Position numbers and translations under genes: made by a program. A stretch of DNA of 41,797 bases from an uncultured Eubacteriales bacterium (GTDB lineage: Bacteria > Bacillota > Clostridia > Lachnospirales > Lachnospiraceae): positions 1 through 41,797 of the forward strand of contig OMVQ01000028.1 in NCBI GenBank assembly GCA_900314555.1. Direction: 5' to 3'. Below are positions 24,065 to 32,630 of this stretch, piece after piece (positions within the stretch are counted from its first letter, which is position 1; each line of letters starts with the position of its first letter). The notes below the pieces were generated by a model. That model was not told where the DNA came from, made no database searches, and saw nothing but the letters and a program-made list of their open reading frames with translations.

Positions 24065-25561
24065 TTAATACCTATTTTCAGAATAATTTTCATAATATTT
24101 TCTGTCTATTTTGCCATTATAAGTTTTTCTTAAATTATTAACTTTTATATACTTTTGAGGTATTAATACCTCTTGAAAATATTTTTTTAATTGGTTTTTA
24201 ATCTCTAAAACATTTATTTCATTTTTTGCTTCATAATAACAAATTAATCTGGGTTTATCAAATATTACACAACATTCATTAATCTCATTATTAGAAAGAA
24301 TAATTTTTTCTATATTCTGTAGATTAACACTAATACCTGAGATTTTTATTTGTCTATCCTGACGACCACAAAATATAACTTCACCATTTTTTAATCTCTT
24401 TCCCACATCACCTGTCTTATAAATATACTTATTTTTATTATATGAACTTATTACAAATTTTTCTAAATTATCCACATTATTTACATAACCTAATGAACAA
24501 TATTTTGTTTCTATACAAATTTCGCCCATTTCACTTTCTCGTCCTAAATTATCTAATATATACACTTTTGTATCCGGAATAGGTTTTCCTATTGGTATAA
24601 TTTCATTTATTATATCTTCCTCTACGATTTTATGATACATTTTTACTAATGTTGTTTCAGTTGGTCCATAAAAATTTATTATTTCTATATTACTATTCGC
24701 ATTAATTTTAAACCACTTTTTTAAATCTTTTATATTTGGTTCTTCTCCAGCAAGAAATATATATTTAATACTTTCTAAATTCATATTTTTAATTTCTAAA
24801 CTTGAAATTAATATATGAAATATACTAGGTACGCAATGTATAACACTTATCTTGTATTTATTTAACAATATAGGTAAAAAAAACAATTGTTTTATCCTAT
24901 CATCTCCAAGCAAACATATTACTCCTCCAGATAATAATGGAACAAATATATCTCTAAGAAATGGATCAAATGATGGCGAAGTCATTTGTGCATATTTATA
25001 TCCTTTTTGCAATGAATATTTACTAATTTCCCAATTCAAAAAGTGCACCAAACTTTCATTTTTCCCAATAACCCCTTTAGGTATTCCTGTTGAACCCGAT
25101 GTAAAATAAATATATATTTCATCATTTTCTTTATATAATTTATCTTCCATTTTAACATCATATTCTTGCATTTTATTTTGCTTTTTCCAATTATATATTA
25201 TTATATTTTCCTTAAAAAATTTTCCAACATAAATACTATTATCACATATTATATATTTTATATCACAACATCCTAATATCATTTTAATTCTTTCCTCTGG
25301 AAGTTTTTCATCAATAGGAACAAAAACACATCTAATATTCATTATTGCAATAATTACTATAATATAATCTATTATATCTTCTGACCAAACGGCAATATAT
25401 GTTTTTTCAGGTATATTTAAGCTATATAAATAATTTGTTAATGCATTTATCTTTCTTTCAAGCTCATTATATCTAATTAACAAATCAGATTTCTGAATTG
25501 CAATTTCCTTGGAAAACTTTCTTAATGCTTCCATAATTCTTACTTGTATAATGTTTTTCAA
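24065..25561 (-). CDS. Free-standing NRPS-type adenylation domain
   Basis: The 498-residue ANL enzyme activates an acid, most likely an amino acid, as the adenylate and loads it on a carrier protein. Core motifs are YFTSGSTGIPKGV (A3), SPSFDPFLRDIF (A4), FYGPTETTL (A5), YKTGDVGK (A7), CGRQDRQIKISGISVNLQNI (A8) and NGKIDRKYY (A10 with catalytic Lys). Asp at the 235-equivalent position suggests an alpha-amino acid. By hand alignment to GrsA the pocket is D-P-R-H-F-A-F-L-V-K, which I cannot match to a known substrate. No condensation, carrier or thioesterase domain is fused. The start is TTG with AAGGA eight bases upstream, two bases after the preceding gene; an ATG follows at 25534. It is the last gene of the island operon. 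Confidence 0.88.
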   Translation of the reverse strand: MKNIIQVRIMEALRKFSKEIAIQKSDLLIRYNELERKINALTNYLYSLNIPEKTYIAVWSEDIIDYIIVIIAIMNIRCVFVPIDEKLPEERIKMILGCCDIKYIICDNSIYVGKFFKENIIIYNWKKQNKMQEYDVKMEDKLYKENDEIYIYFTSGSTGIPKGVIGKNESLVHFLNWEISKYSLQKGYKYAQMTSPSFDPFLRDIFVPLLSGGVICLLGDDRIKQLFFLPILLNKYKISVIHCVPSIFHILISSLEIKNMNLESIKYIFLAGEEPNIKDLKKWFKINANSNIEIINFYGPTETTLVKMYHKIVEEDIINEIIPIGKPIPDTKVYILDNLGRESEMGEICIETKYCSLGYVNNVDNLEKFVISSYNKNKYIYKTGDVGKRLKNGEVIFCGRQDRQIKISGISVNLQNIEKIILSNNEINECCVIFDKPRLICYYEAKNEINVLEIKNQLKKYFQEVLIPQKYIKVNNLRKTYNGKIDRKYYENYSENRY

Positions 25562-25562
25562 T

Positions 25563-26807
25563 TTAATTTTCCTTTTTCATGTCATTAATAAAATAATATA
25601 ATTTTCCCGTATTATCATCAGGAAATATTTCATCATAAAATTCAAATGATACATTAATTTCAAATAATCTTTTTTCATCAAAGCTTTCTACAAATGCTTC
25701 AATTAAATCCTGTATTTCTATATCTTCTAACAAAACCAATTTAAATAAAAAATCATAATAGTCCAACTGATGAATTTGATATTGTACAATTATATTTCCT
25801 AATTTAATATTAATTTTTTCAATTACTTTCGTAAATACACTGCTATGTATTCTCTCACCATTCTTGCACAAAATATAATCGTTACTTCTACCATTCACAA
25901 TTTCTAAAATTGGTGCATTATTTCCACATTTACATTTTTTATCTACACATATTTTCCCATAATCACCTATTTTATATCTTATAAATGGCATTGTATAATT
26001 AGTTAATGAAGTAACACACACCTCTCCCTCTTTACCATCTCTAACAACATTATTATTTTTATCAATTATTTCCACAAAAACATTATTATTCATTATATGC
26101 ATATTTCCCTCCGGGCACTCATATGCAATAGAATTGACTTCATATGCTCCATATTGATTTGCTGTTATACAATCAAATGTCCTTTCTATTCTCTTTCTTA
26201 CATTTGGCAATAAAAATTCACCAGTAAGTTCTATATATTTAATACTCTTTATTTTTTCCAAGTGATGATTATCTATATAATCGCATAATAATATTGCAAT
26301 ACTAGGCTCAATAATCATATATGCTGGTTTAAATTCACATATTTTCAAATATATTTCAAAAATTCTTTTTTTATCTAAATTACTTTTACTAAAACTTAAA
26401 CAATTACCAATTTTCATTTGTTTTGGCTCATAATTTTTTATAGTTCTATTTGCATAGAACATACAAACCAAATCATCTGTATTTATATTATAATACTTTT
26501 TTCTAAGATACCACAAAGATAATAATGAGTTATTATTATTTTTTTCAGACCAATATATATCCATACATACCCCTGTTGACCCCGATGTTGTATGCTTTAT
26601 CAATAAACTATTTACATAATCTTTATGTACTTTCTGTGATAAAATTCTCAACTGATTATCATAAATATCTTCCTTTGTTATAATTGGTAATGACTCAAAG
26701 TCTAGTTCCTCGGTTTTATTATTTTCAAGTATAGTTTTATAAATACTTCTATAAAATACTGTATTTTCATATGCTGCTTTTACTATTTTTTCTAATTTCT
26801 TATTCAT
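25563..26807 (-). CDS. PaaK/CapK-like adenylate-forming enzyme
   Basis: The 414-residue protein resembles phenylacetate-CoA ligase and CapK relatives. It starts with LEKIVKAAYENTVFYRSIYK, then has the P-loop KHTTSGSTGVCMDIYWSEKN (about residues 70-89), QYGAYEVNSIAYECP (the A5-like motif), GEVCVTSLTNYTMPFIRYKI followed by GDYG, and a CKCG element before LEIVNGRSNDYI. PaaK-type enzymes make acyl-adenylates and pass them to CoA; some neighbours of carrier proteins load those instead. The substrate is unknown. Its start overlaps the carrier-protein gene by eight bases, with AAAGGA in the overlap, so the two are translationally coupled and probably partners. Confidence 0.87.
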   Translation of the reverse strand: MNKKLEKIVKAAYENTVFYRSIYKTILENNKTEELDFESLPIITKEDIYDNQLRILSQKVHKDYVNSLLIKHTTSGSTGVCMDIYWSEKNNNNSLLSLWYLRKKYYNINTDDLVCMFYANRTIKNYEPKQMKIGNCLSFSKSNLDKKRIFEIYLKICEFKPAYMIIEPSIAILLCDYIDNHHLEKIKSIKYIELTGEFLLPNVRKRIERTFDCITANQYGAYEVNSIAYECPEGNMHIMNNNVFVEIIDKNNNVVRDGKEGEVCVTSLTNYTMPFIRYKIGDYGKICVDKKCKCGNNAPILEIVNGRSNDYILCKNGERIHSSVFTKVIEKINIKLGNIIVQYQIHQLDYYDFLFKLVLLEDIEIQDLIEAFVESFDEKRLFEINVSFEFYDEIFPDDNTGKLYYFINDMKKEN

Positions 26808-27063
26808 AATTTTTTATCCTTTTATATATGTAATCAACAAGTAAATTTATATCATTCATTAATAAGTTAATATCATCGTTAATATTAAAATCAATATTAT
26901 ATTTTTCTTCTATTGCAATAAGCACATTTATAATATTTAACGAATCCAACTTTGCATCACTAATTAATGAATTTATATCATTACTTATTTCTGTATTATT
27001 TGTTACATCTTTAATAATCTCAATTATTTGTTTTTTTAATATACTCTTATCTATTTCTGACAT
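26800..27063 (-). CDS. Acyl/peptidyl carrier protein
   Basis: The 87-residue acidic four-helix protein has the phosphopantetheine site Ser41 in the motif KLDSLNIINVLIAIEEKY, where D-S-L is the classic attachment signature. It is Asn/Asp/Ile-rich, like its neighbours. It needs a phosphopantetheinyl transferase, and none is encoded in the window. Being placed before two adenylate-forming enzymes, it is the likely acceptor for one or both activated acids. It is not the housekeeping fatty-acid AcpP, which lies in fab operons. GGAGA precedes the ATG, overlapping the end of the permease gene. Confidence 0.9.
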   Translation of the reverse strand: MSEIDKSILKKQIIEIIKDVTNNTEISNDINSLISDAKLDSLNIINVLIAIEEKYNIDFNINDDINLLMNDINLLVDYIYKRIKNYE

Positions 27064-27065
27064 TA

Positions 27066-28409
27066 TTATATCTCCTTATTTGTAATATTATACTTTTTTG
27101 ATTTTTTATATTCTACAATTGATATTATGGTTAATATCACCATTTCAACCACGATTCCAACCACTATAGAATATCTGGCATCTTTTGTATTTAAATAATA
27201 GCTATTATATATTAAACTACTAATAAACTTGTTTATATATTTTATAATTTTATAATACATAGGAATTGATATACTAATCGATATAATGCCTATTATTATA
27301 AGTTCATAAAACATTAGACTATACATTTCTATATTTCTTATTCCAAGTGCCCTTTGAATACATATGTATCTTTTTCTTTTTTTAAAATAGAAATATATGA
27401 CCATATAAACAAATATTAAAATAGAAATAACTACTACAATACTTATTCCTAACAAAATTTTATTATAAAAAATATATAATGTCTCTACTTCTGAATACTC
27501 AAATGCCTCTACTGTCGGAATTAATATTAATTCCTCTTCATTTTCACTAAGGTTAACTACTTGTTGAAAACTTGTTAAAAAAACTTTATTCTTTAAGCTA
27601 TCACAATACTTTTTATCTGCGTTTGATATAATTATCTGAGGTATTGATTTTCTAGAATTTATTCTATATAGATCACTATCTATTATTCCCTGAATTTTGT
27701 AATTATTTACAATACAAACCTCTCCCTTATCAGTCATAATATACAAGTTAACTTTCTTGCCTATACATTCTTTAATGTTGTCATATCCAAATTTTTGTAA
27801 CATATAATCCGTTAAAATAATTTGATTTTCGCCATCCAGATATCCCCCTTGTATAAAAACTTTTTTCTTTTTGTATTTGCTTCTTAATTCTTCTATTTCA
27901 TTTTTTGATATTTGCAAATTGTCATAATATTCCATTACACCTATATCATATTTTACACTTTTATTTTTACTTCCTGATAATACATTATCATCTACATTGA
28001 AATCATATGAATAATCATTTATTCCTTTATACTTTTTATTATCAATTTCTAATATTGCAACATCTAAAGATATATCATTATTTTCCGATAAAATATTATT
28101 TATTTTTAATCCATTATCCTCACAAAATTTATATATATTAAACTTATATACTTTCTGAATCCCCTCAATATTATTTTCGTAATTCAGATTCTGCATATCT
28201 GGCAAATCACCTGATGAAATTGTACAATATTTAAGCGAAGCATTCTTATCAACTACATCTATTATATATTTATTCATGCTATAACCATATCCAAAACTTA
28301 TCATTATTATTTGTATTATAATTACTAATCCTGTTAATATTGAAATTGTCATTTTTAAATTTGATTTTAAATTAAGTATTGCTAATTTTATTATATCTAT
28401 TATTTTCAT
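27066..28409 (-). CDS. FtsX-like ABC transporter permease (second)
   Basis: The 447-residue protein has one N-terminal helix (about 17-40, MTISILTGLVIIIQIIMISF), a large outside domain (about 45-310), and three C-terminal helices between about 315 and 435 with a cytoplasmic loop FKKRKRYICIQRALGIRNIE. That loop has the ALG-type coupling signature of MacB/FtsX permeases. With the partner permease and ATPase it should form a MacB-type mechanotransmission complex that moves or senses a substrate at the outer face rather than a classic channel. AAGGA precedes the ATG. It is three bases from both neighbouring genes. Confidence 0.86.
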   Translation of the reverse strand: MKIIDIIKLAILNLKSNLKMTISILTGLVIIIQIIMISFGYGYSMNKYIIDVVDKNASLKYCTISSGDLPDMQNLNYENNIEGIQKVYKFNIYKFCEDNGLKINNILSENNDISLDVAILEIDNKKYKGINDYSYDFNVDDNVLSGSKNKSVKYDIGVMEYYDNLQISKNEIEELRSKYKKKKVFIQGGYLDGENQIILTDYMLQKFGYDNIKECIGKKVNLYIMTDKGEVCIVNNYKIQGIIDSDLYRINSRKSIPQIIISNADKKYCDSLKNKVFLTSFQQVVNLSENEEELILIPTVEAFEYSEVETLYIFYNKILLGISIVVVISILIFVYMVIYFYFKKRKRYICIQRALGIRNIEMYSLMFYELIIIGIISISISIPMYYKIIKYINKFISSLIYNSYYLNTKDARYSIVVGIVVEMVILTIISIVEYKKSKKYNITNKEI

Positions 28410-28411
28410 AT

Positions 28412-29548
28412 TTAATCCTTATTATTAATTGTCGCTATTATGTCCTTTTTACTTATTATTTTTTTTATTATGAAAGCAAATGGAATCATTGCTATATTAG
28501 AAATAATTATTCCTCTTAATATTATCCATACCAAATTAACATTACTACATCCAATTGCTACACTGTATAATTCTTTTAAAACGTCCGTAAGATAATTTGT
28601 ATATATATATCCTATTACACTTCCTACTATGTCAGAAACAATTATTTGTAATTCTAATATTGCTAAATATATACATATTATTCTATAGTTTCTGGCACCC
28701 AGGACTTTCTGTAATATCAAAAATTTTTCCCTTGTATTAATATTAATAATCGATAACACAACCATTACCATTACAGATATCACAGTAAAAACAACTACCA
28801 TAATTTTAAACACCAGTTCTAATGAAGCCACAATTGTCATCACATTATCAATATCCGATTTACAAATAATATTTTTTTTTGCCAATTCCTTTTTAAGACT
28901 AATATATCCCTCTGTTTTGGGATATACAGCTTGTACATCATAATTCATAATATAACCCGCTTCATCCAATGCAGCTATTGTAGTCTTAGCGGGTATAATA
29001 ACTTTTATTTCTTTCATATCTGCACATTCAATAACTTGTGATATTATATAATTATTAATAACTTTACCATTTTTTAATTCTAGTGATAATACATCTCCTA
29101 TTTCATAGTTATTCATATCTTTATAAGAACAATATACAATTGCATTATTTGACTCATTAAATTCTTCAATATTTATATTTTGGGAAATATAATATTCTGA
29201 ACAATTTTCTTCTGTAAGCCAGACTAATTCCTTATTTTTTATCTCTACATCATTACTTTCATCAATAATACTTGCAGAATCAAAATGACTACTGCCTGCT
29301 ATTGATATATTTAGTTTCGTTATTCCAAGTGATTTGACAAAATCAACTCTATCCAGCTGCATACCATATATATCGACTGTAATTCCATCTTTAAATTGTC
29401 TATTATAATTATTATAAATTTTCGGCATAAGATATATTGTTAAATTAGAAAAAATTACAACTATACTCATTATTGCTATGCAAGTTCCTATACCCAACAA
29501 TAGTATTTTTTTTGAATATTTTATTTCATCAATTATTTGTATTAACAT
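28412..29548 (-). CDS. FtsX-like ABC transporter permease (first)
   Basis: The 378-residue protein has the same half-size layout: an N-terminal helix (about 14-36), an outside domain, and three helices between about 230 and 370. The coupling loop reads NTREKFLILQKVLGARNYRI, again with a VLGAR signature. It differs from the second permease in length and sequence, so the transporter is probably a heterodimer. The start overlaps the end of the ATPase gene by 20 bases, and its ribosome binding site is weak, suggesting translational coupling to the ATPase. Confidence 0.85.
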   Translation of the reverse strand: MLIQIIDEIKYSKKILLLGIGTCIAIMSIVVIFSNLTIYLMPKIYNNYNRQFKDGITVDIYGMQLDRVDFVKSLGITKLNISIAGSSHFDSASIIDESNDVEIKNKELVWLTEENCSEYYISQNINIEEFNESNNAIVYCSYKDMNNYEIGDVLSLELKNGKVINNYIISQVIECADMKEIKVIIPAKTTIAALDEAGYIMNYDVQAVYPKTEGYISLKKELAKKNIICKSDIDNVMTIVASLELVFKIMVVVFTVISVMVMVVLSIININTREKFLILQKVLGARNYRIICIYLAILELQIIVSDIVGSVIGYIYTNYLTDVLKELYSVAIGCSNVNLVWIILRGIIISNIAMIPFAFIIKKIISKKDIIATINNKD

Positions 29549-30227
29549 AAGTGTCTTCTACTACCTCTCCGTCATTTATCCTAATTATTCTATCTGTTTT
29601 TTTTGCATCCTCAATATTATGCGTAACAAGCACAACTGTCACCCCAGTATTTGTAAAGTCACGAAAAAAATCCATTATTATATTTCCGTTTTCTGTATCT
29701 AAATTGCCACATGGTTCATCTGCAAATATTATTTCCGGTTTATTTACAATAGCCCTCGCTATTGCAACCCTTTGTTTTTCACCACCAGACAGTTTATTAG
29801 CCTTTCTATTAACTTTATCAGCCAAGCCAACTTTTTCTATGGCTTCCATTACCAATCTTTTTCTATCTTTTTTCTTCATTCCCATTATTATCAGTGGCAT
29901 TTCAACATTCTTATATACACTATAACTCTCTTCCAAATAATATGATTGAAAAACAAAACCTATCTTTTTATTTCTAAATTCACATCGTTCTTTTTCTGAA
30001 AATTCTTCTAAATCATTTCCATTAACAATTATTTTACCTTCTGTAGGTGAATCTAAAGCTGCCATTAAATGTAATAGAGTTGATTTGCCACTTCCCGATT
30101 TACCTATTAAAGAAAAGAAACAACCTTTTTCAATATCAAAAGAAACGCCTTTAATCGCATAAAAGACGTTTCCTTTATTTACATATTTCTTTACAACATT
30201 TTCCAATTTTATAATTATATCTCTCAT
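29529..30227 (-). CDS. ABC transporter ATPase (MacB/LolD type)
   Basis: The 232-residue nucleotide-binding protein has Walker A GKSGSGKSTL (about residues 38-47), Q-loop FVFQSYYLEESYSV, signature LSGGEKQRVAIARAIVN (about 142-158), Walker B EIIFADEPCGNLD and the H-loop VVLVTHN. It fits the LolD/MacB subfamily that pairs with FtsX-like permeases. It powers the two permeases encoded directly downstream. These systems export lipoproteins, peptides or antibiotics, or act in antimicrobial sensing and resistance; the substrate cannot be read from the sequence. Confidence 0.93.
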   Translation of the reverse strand: MRDIIIKLENVVKKYVNKGNVFYAIKGVSFDIEKGCFFSLIGKSGSGKSTLLHLMAALDSPTEGKIIVNGNDLEEFSEKERCEFRNKKIGFVFQSYYLEESYSVYKNVEMPLIIMGMKKKDRKRLVMEAIEKVGLADKVNRKANKLSGGEKQRVAIARAIVNKPEIIFADEPCGNLDTENGNIIMDFFRDFTNTGVTVVLVTHNIEDAKKTDRIIRINDGEVVEDTYVNTNN

Positions 30228-30242
30228 CTTAATCCCTATTTC

Positions 30243-30776
30243 CTATTCTTCTAAAATGTATTTTACATCATCTACAATTATAGTTTTTTCTTTAGGCAGA
30301 TATCCTATACTTACATATGTTTCATAGCCTTGTCCAAATCCACTACCATCAACCTTTCCAGCTAACCCATAATCTCCATAACTATCTTTAAAATAAAAAA
30401 ATTCTGCCTTATTATCTATAAACTGTTTTCTAAAATCAACATTATCCATTAACATATCTTGAATTTCTTTTAATCTTTCATCAGATACATTACCTTCTGT
30501 ATTCACAGCTATGTAATTTGCAGTATTATTTGCAAGATAATATTCTTCAAATGCCGATAAATCTACATTAAAAAATTGTATATTACAATATCCTATTATT
30601 TCTTCATATTCATCTGACTTACCATTTTTATAATCACTTACAACAATATAACTACTTTTATCAACTGATACATACTTACCATCTTCAATTACCATTTTTA
30701 CATCTTGCTTATTACATGCTGTCAACATAAATAACATTACTAAAAGAACACTTATTATTCTTTTTATTCTTCTCAT
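30243..30776 (-). CDS. Putative lipoprotein of the AT-rich operon (177 residues)
   Basis: A basic start, hydrophobic core and lipobox (RRIKRIISVLLVMLFMLTAC) mark a lipoprotein with mature Cys21. The rest is a globular, acidic and aromatic domain (YEEIIGYCNIQFFNVDLSAF, GKVDGSGFGQGYETYVSIGY) with no family I recognise. AGAGG precedes the ATG. It lies between another lipoprotein and the ABC ATPase and could be the outside partner of the FtsX-type permeases, a substrate-binding subunit, or an immunity protein. Confidence 0.7.
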   Translation of the reverse strand: MRRIKRIISVLLVMLFMLTACNKQDVKMVIEDGKYVSVDKSSYIVVSDYKNGKSDEYEEIIGYCNIQFFNVDLSAFEEYYLANNTANYIAVNTEGNVSDERLKEIQDMLMDNVDFRKQFIDNKAEFFYFKDSYGDYGLAGKVDGSGFGQGYETYVSIGYLPKEKTIIVDDVKYILEE

Positions 30777-30793
30777 AATATACCTCTTATAAA

Positions 30794-31240
30794 TTATTTT
30801 GTATTTTTATTAAAATTAACATAAACTTCCTGTTCTAAATCTATAGGAATACTAATATATTTATCTGTTTTAGGTAACTCTGTTGTTACAGATGATGCTA
30901 TAGTTCTTTCATTTGCTTTTAAATTAAATTTTAATTTTATCTTATTATCACCACATTCTTCAACTTTCGCTTCTCCATTAGGATACAAATAGCTACCATA
31001 ACACAATTTCTCTATTCTAGCCTTCATACCTGAAGTATATATTTTTATTTTTCCCGTCTTTCCCATTATCCTTGTAGACGTTCCTATATTATTAGAACCA
31101 AAGCAATATTCCTCTTCAACATCAGTATATGTATGTATATATTCAGTCCCATCTTTAACACTTTTCTTCGAACATCCCACTAAAACCATTCCTACTGCCG
31201 CTAAAGATGTACCACTTATTACTACTCTTTTTAAATTCAT
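30794..31240 (-). CDS. Putative lipoprotein, first gene of the AT-rich operon (148 residues)
   Basis: The signal peptide KRVVISGTSLAAVGMVLVGC has an LVGC lipobox. The mature part is about 125 residues, beta-rich and charged (TRIMGKTGKIKIYTSGMKAR, KLCYGSYLYPNGEAKVEECG). I recognise no family. AGGAG precedes the ATG. It is the promoter-proximal gene and is followed by the second lipoprotein 17 bases later, so both probably work with the ABC complex at the membrane surface. Confidence 0.7.
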   Translation of the reverse strand: MNLKRVVISGTSLAAVGMVLVGCSKKSVKDGTEYIHTYTDVEEEYCFGSNNIGTSTRIMGKTGKIKIYTSGMKARIEKLCYGSYLYPNGEAKVEECGDNKIKLKFNLKANERTIASSVTTELPKTDKYISIPIDLEQEVYVNFNKNTK

Positions 31241-31278
31241 TTGTCTCTCCTACTTTATTAAATTAATATTTGTCGAGA

Positions 31279-31307
31279 AGTTTATCATATTACATATAAT
31301 ATGTCAA
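31279..31307 (-). promoter_or_regulatory. Predicted promoter of the AT-rich operon with palindrome
   Basis: On the minus strand, TTGACA (31302-31307), a 17-base spacer and TAAACT (31279-31284) are present. The spacer contains the palindrome ACATATAATATGT (31292-31304), which overlaps the -35 element and could be an operator. This is the only good promoter seen for the eight genes downstream. Confidence 0.5.
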
Positions 31308-31337
31308 TATTTTACAATTGGCTAATATTTATAATAT

Positions 31338-31365
31338 TAATCCGGGTGTCAAAACACCCGAATTA
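31338..31365 (-). terminator. Hairpin after the thioester adhesin gene
   Basis: CGGGTGT and ACACCCG pair around CAAA, with flanking TTAAT/ATTAA extending the stem. It lies 70 bases after the adhesin stop. The minus-strand T-run is weak (ATTAATATTATA), so this is a moderate terminator at best. It also marks the join between the AT-rich operon and the surface-fibre locus. Confidence 0.55.
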
Positions 31366-31431
31366 AATATAAATAGATTCTTTTATACCATATTTATTTT
31401 TCTAATTATATAGGCTAAATTTCTCCAACCC

Positions 31432-32382
31432 TTAATTTCTCTTACCCCTCAACACAATGAATATTGTTACCATACTAAGTGCCACACCCATAATAACCAC
31501 TATACTAACAAAGTTGTCACCTGTCTTTGGACTTTTATCATACTGTACATTTGCCTTAATAATATCCTCCTGTTTTGTATCTTTTGAAATATTACCTCCC
31601 TTGATAATATTTCCAAGTTTATCTGTCGTATCCCCCTCTGATGAACTTTTTATATTCTTTCCTGTTGTGTTGTCCTCCCCTGTAGTGTTATTCTCCTCTC
31701 CACTTGTTGTATTATTTTCTCCTGTCGTGTTATTCTCCTCTCCGCTTGTTGTATTATTTTCTTCCGGTGTACTACTCTCGCTTTCTTTAGAAGTATCACT
31801 TTCCGATTCAGTAAACTCTCCAATTCCGATTAATATCTGGGTGGCTACATTATTATTAATAGCCAGAAATATGCTCTTAGTCTTACCACCATTGTTTTCT
31901 CCATCATCATTAGAACTATCATTGATATCTAAATTAATCAGCCATTTACACAGCTCATTAACAACACTATACTCCGACTCTATATCTGCATTGTTAGTGT
32001 AATGCCATATTGCATACTGAACTGCTGTAATTGCCTCTTTCTTCTTGATGTATTTAATGCCGCTTCTTAGCTGCATTTCTTCTATGCTTATATATGGATA
32101 CGCATTTTTCAGAATATTTTCAAGATGCTTACATATATTCCTGTCAAATTTATTGCATTTATCTATCGGTTTACAGTTGTACTCACAACCACTTACCACC
32201 GGGGTATTCATATCCGCACAATAGACCTCTAACTTTTTACCCTCTCTATTATACAATTCCATTATTACCGGAGTAATTCCCAATTCATTATACCCATTCA
32301 ACCCCTGCGATTTGAGAACATATTCATATTCCTCATTTCCGTTAACTGTCTGACATAAGCACAGAATTATCAGACCACTCAT
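31432..32382 (-). CDS. Thioester-domain (TQXA-like) surface adhesin with SPKTG sorting signal
   Basis: In numbering from the ATG at 32382, Cys55 in EVYCADMNTP and Gln122 in ITAVQYAIWHYTN match the Cys-Gln pair of thioester domains (TQXA type). These form an internal thioester and can bond covalently to host surfaces. A Thr/Asn/Gly/Glu repeat stalk (about 200-250, TTSGEENNTTGE-like units) leads to SPKTGDN, a hydrophobic helix and RGKRN, a sortase signal of LPXTG type with Ser in place of Leu. The signal peptide seems to begin upstream of this ATG: from ATA at 32418 the frame reads (M)KKLLFKTIGILMSGLIILCL, with GGAGG eight bases before it. The gene follows the TasA-like gene behind a terminator-like hairpin. 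Confidence 0.8.
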   Translation of the reverse strand: MSGLIILCLCQTVNGNEEYEYVLKSQGLNGYNELGITPVIMELYNREGKKLEVYCADMNTPVVSGCEYNCKPIDKCNKFDRNICKHLENILKNAYPYISIEEMQLRSGIKYIKKKEAITAVQYAIWHYTNNADIESEYSVVNELCKWLINLDINDSSNDDGENNGGKTKSIFLAINNNVATQILIGIGEFTESESDTSKESESSTPEENNTTSGEENNTTGENNTTSGEENNTTGEDNTTGKNIKSSSEGDTTDKLGNIIKGGNISKDTKQEDIIKANVQYDKSPKTGDNFVSIVVIMGVALSMVTIFIVLRGKRN

Positions 32383-32435
32383 TAGTATACCTATTGTTTT
32401 AAATAATAATTTTTTTATTGTTCAGACCTCCAATC

Positions 32436-32512
32436 AAAAATAGTGCTTATACTCTATGTATATGTGATTCATCTTGTTTAATGAATCATTTACATATAAA
32501 GTACAAGCACTA
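32436..32512 (-). terminator. Long terminator-like hairpin directly before the adhesin ribosome binding site
   Basis: TAGTGCTT (32441-32448) pairs with AAGCACTA (32505-32512). Inside are ACT/AGT, TATATGT/ACATATA and GATTCAT/ATGAATC (32466-32472 with 32481-32487). On the minus strand the stem is followed at once by TTTTT (32440-32436) and then, four bases later, the GGAGG of the adhesin gene. It could end the TasA-like transcript or act as an attenuator for the adhesin. Confidence 0.75.
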
Positions 32513-32630
32513 TCAAGTCTAGACAAATTTAATTATATTTATACAATATTGTTTATATTTTCCATTTGTTATCCACAATTTACTGCGTTATTTAAGACAT
32601 ATTTGCACAATATTCTCTTTGGCAAATATA

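Noticed and set aside
24065..27063. D-alanylation (Dlt) operon
   Set aside because: A ligase and carrier are present, but DltB (MBOAT) and DltD are missing, a second PaaK-like ligase is present, and the A-domain is not DltA-like in its motifs.
31457..32002. 181-residue plus-strand open frame opposite the adhesin gene
   Set aside because: It is the shadow of the repeat-rich stalk (Pro/Ser/Val-rich translation), without ribosome binding site or promoter.
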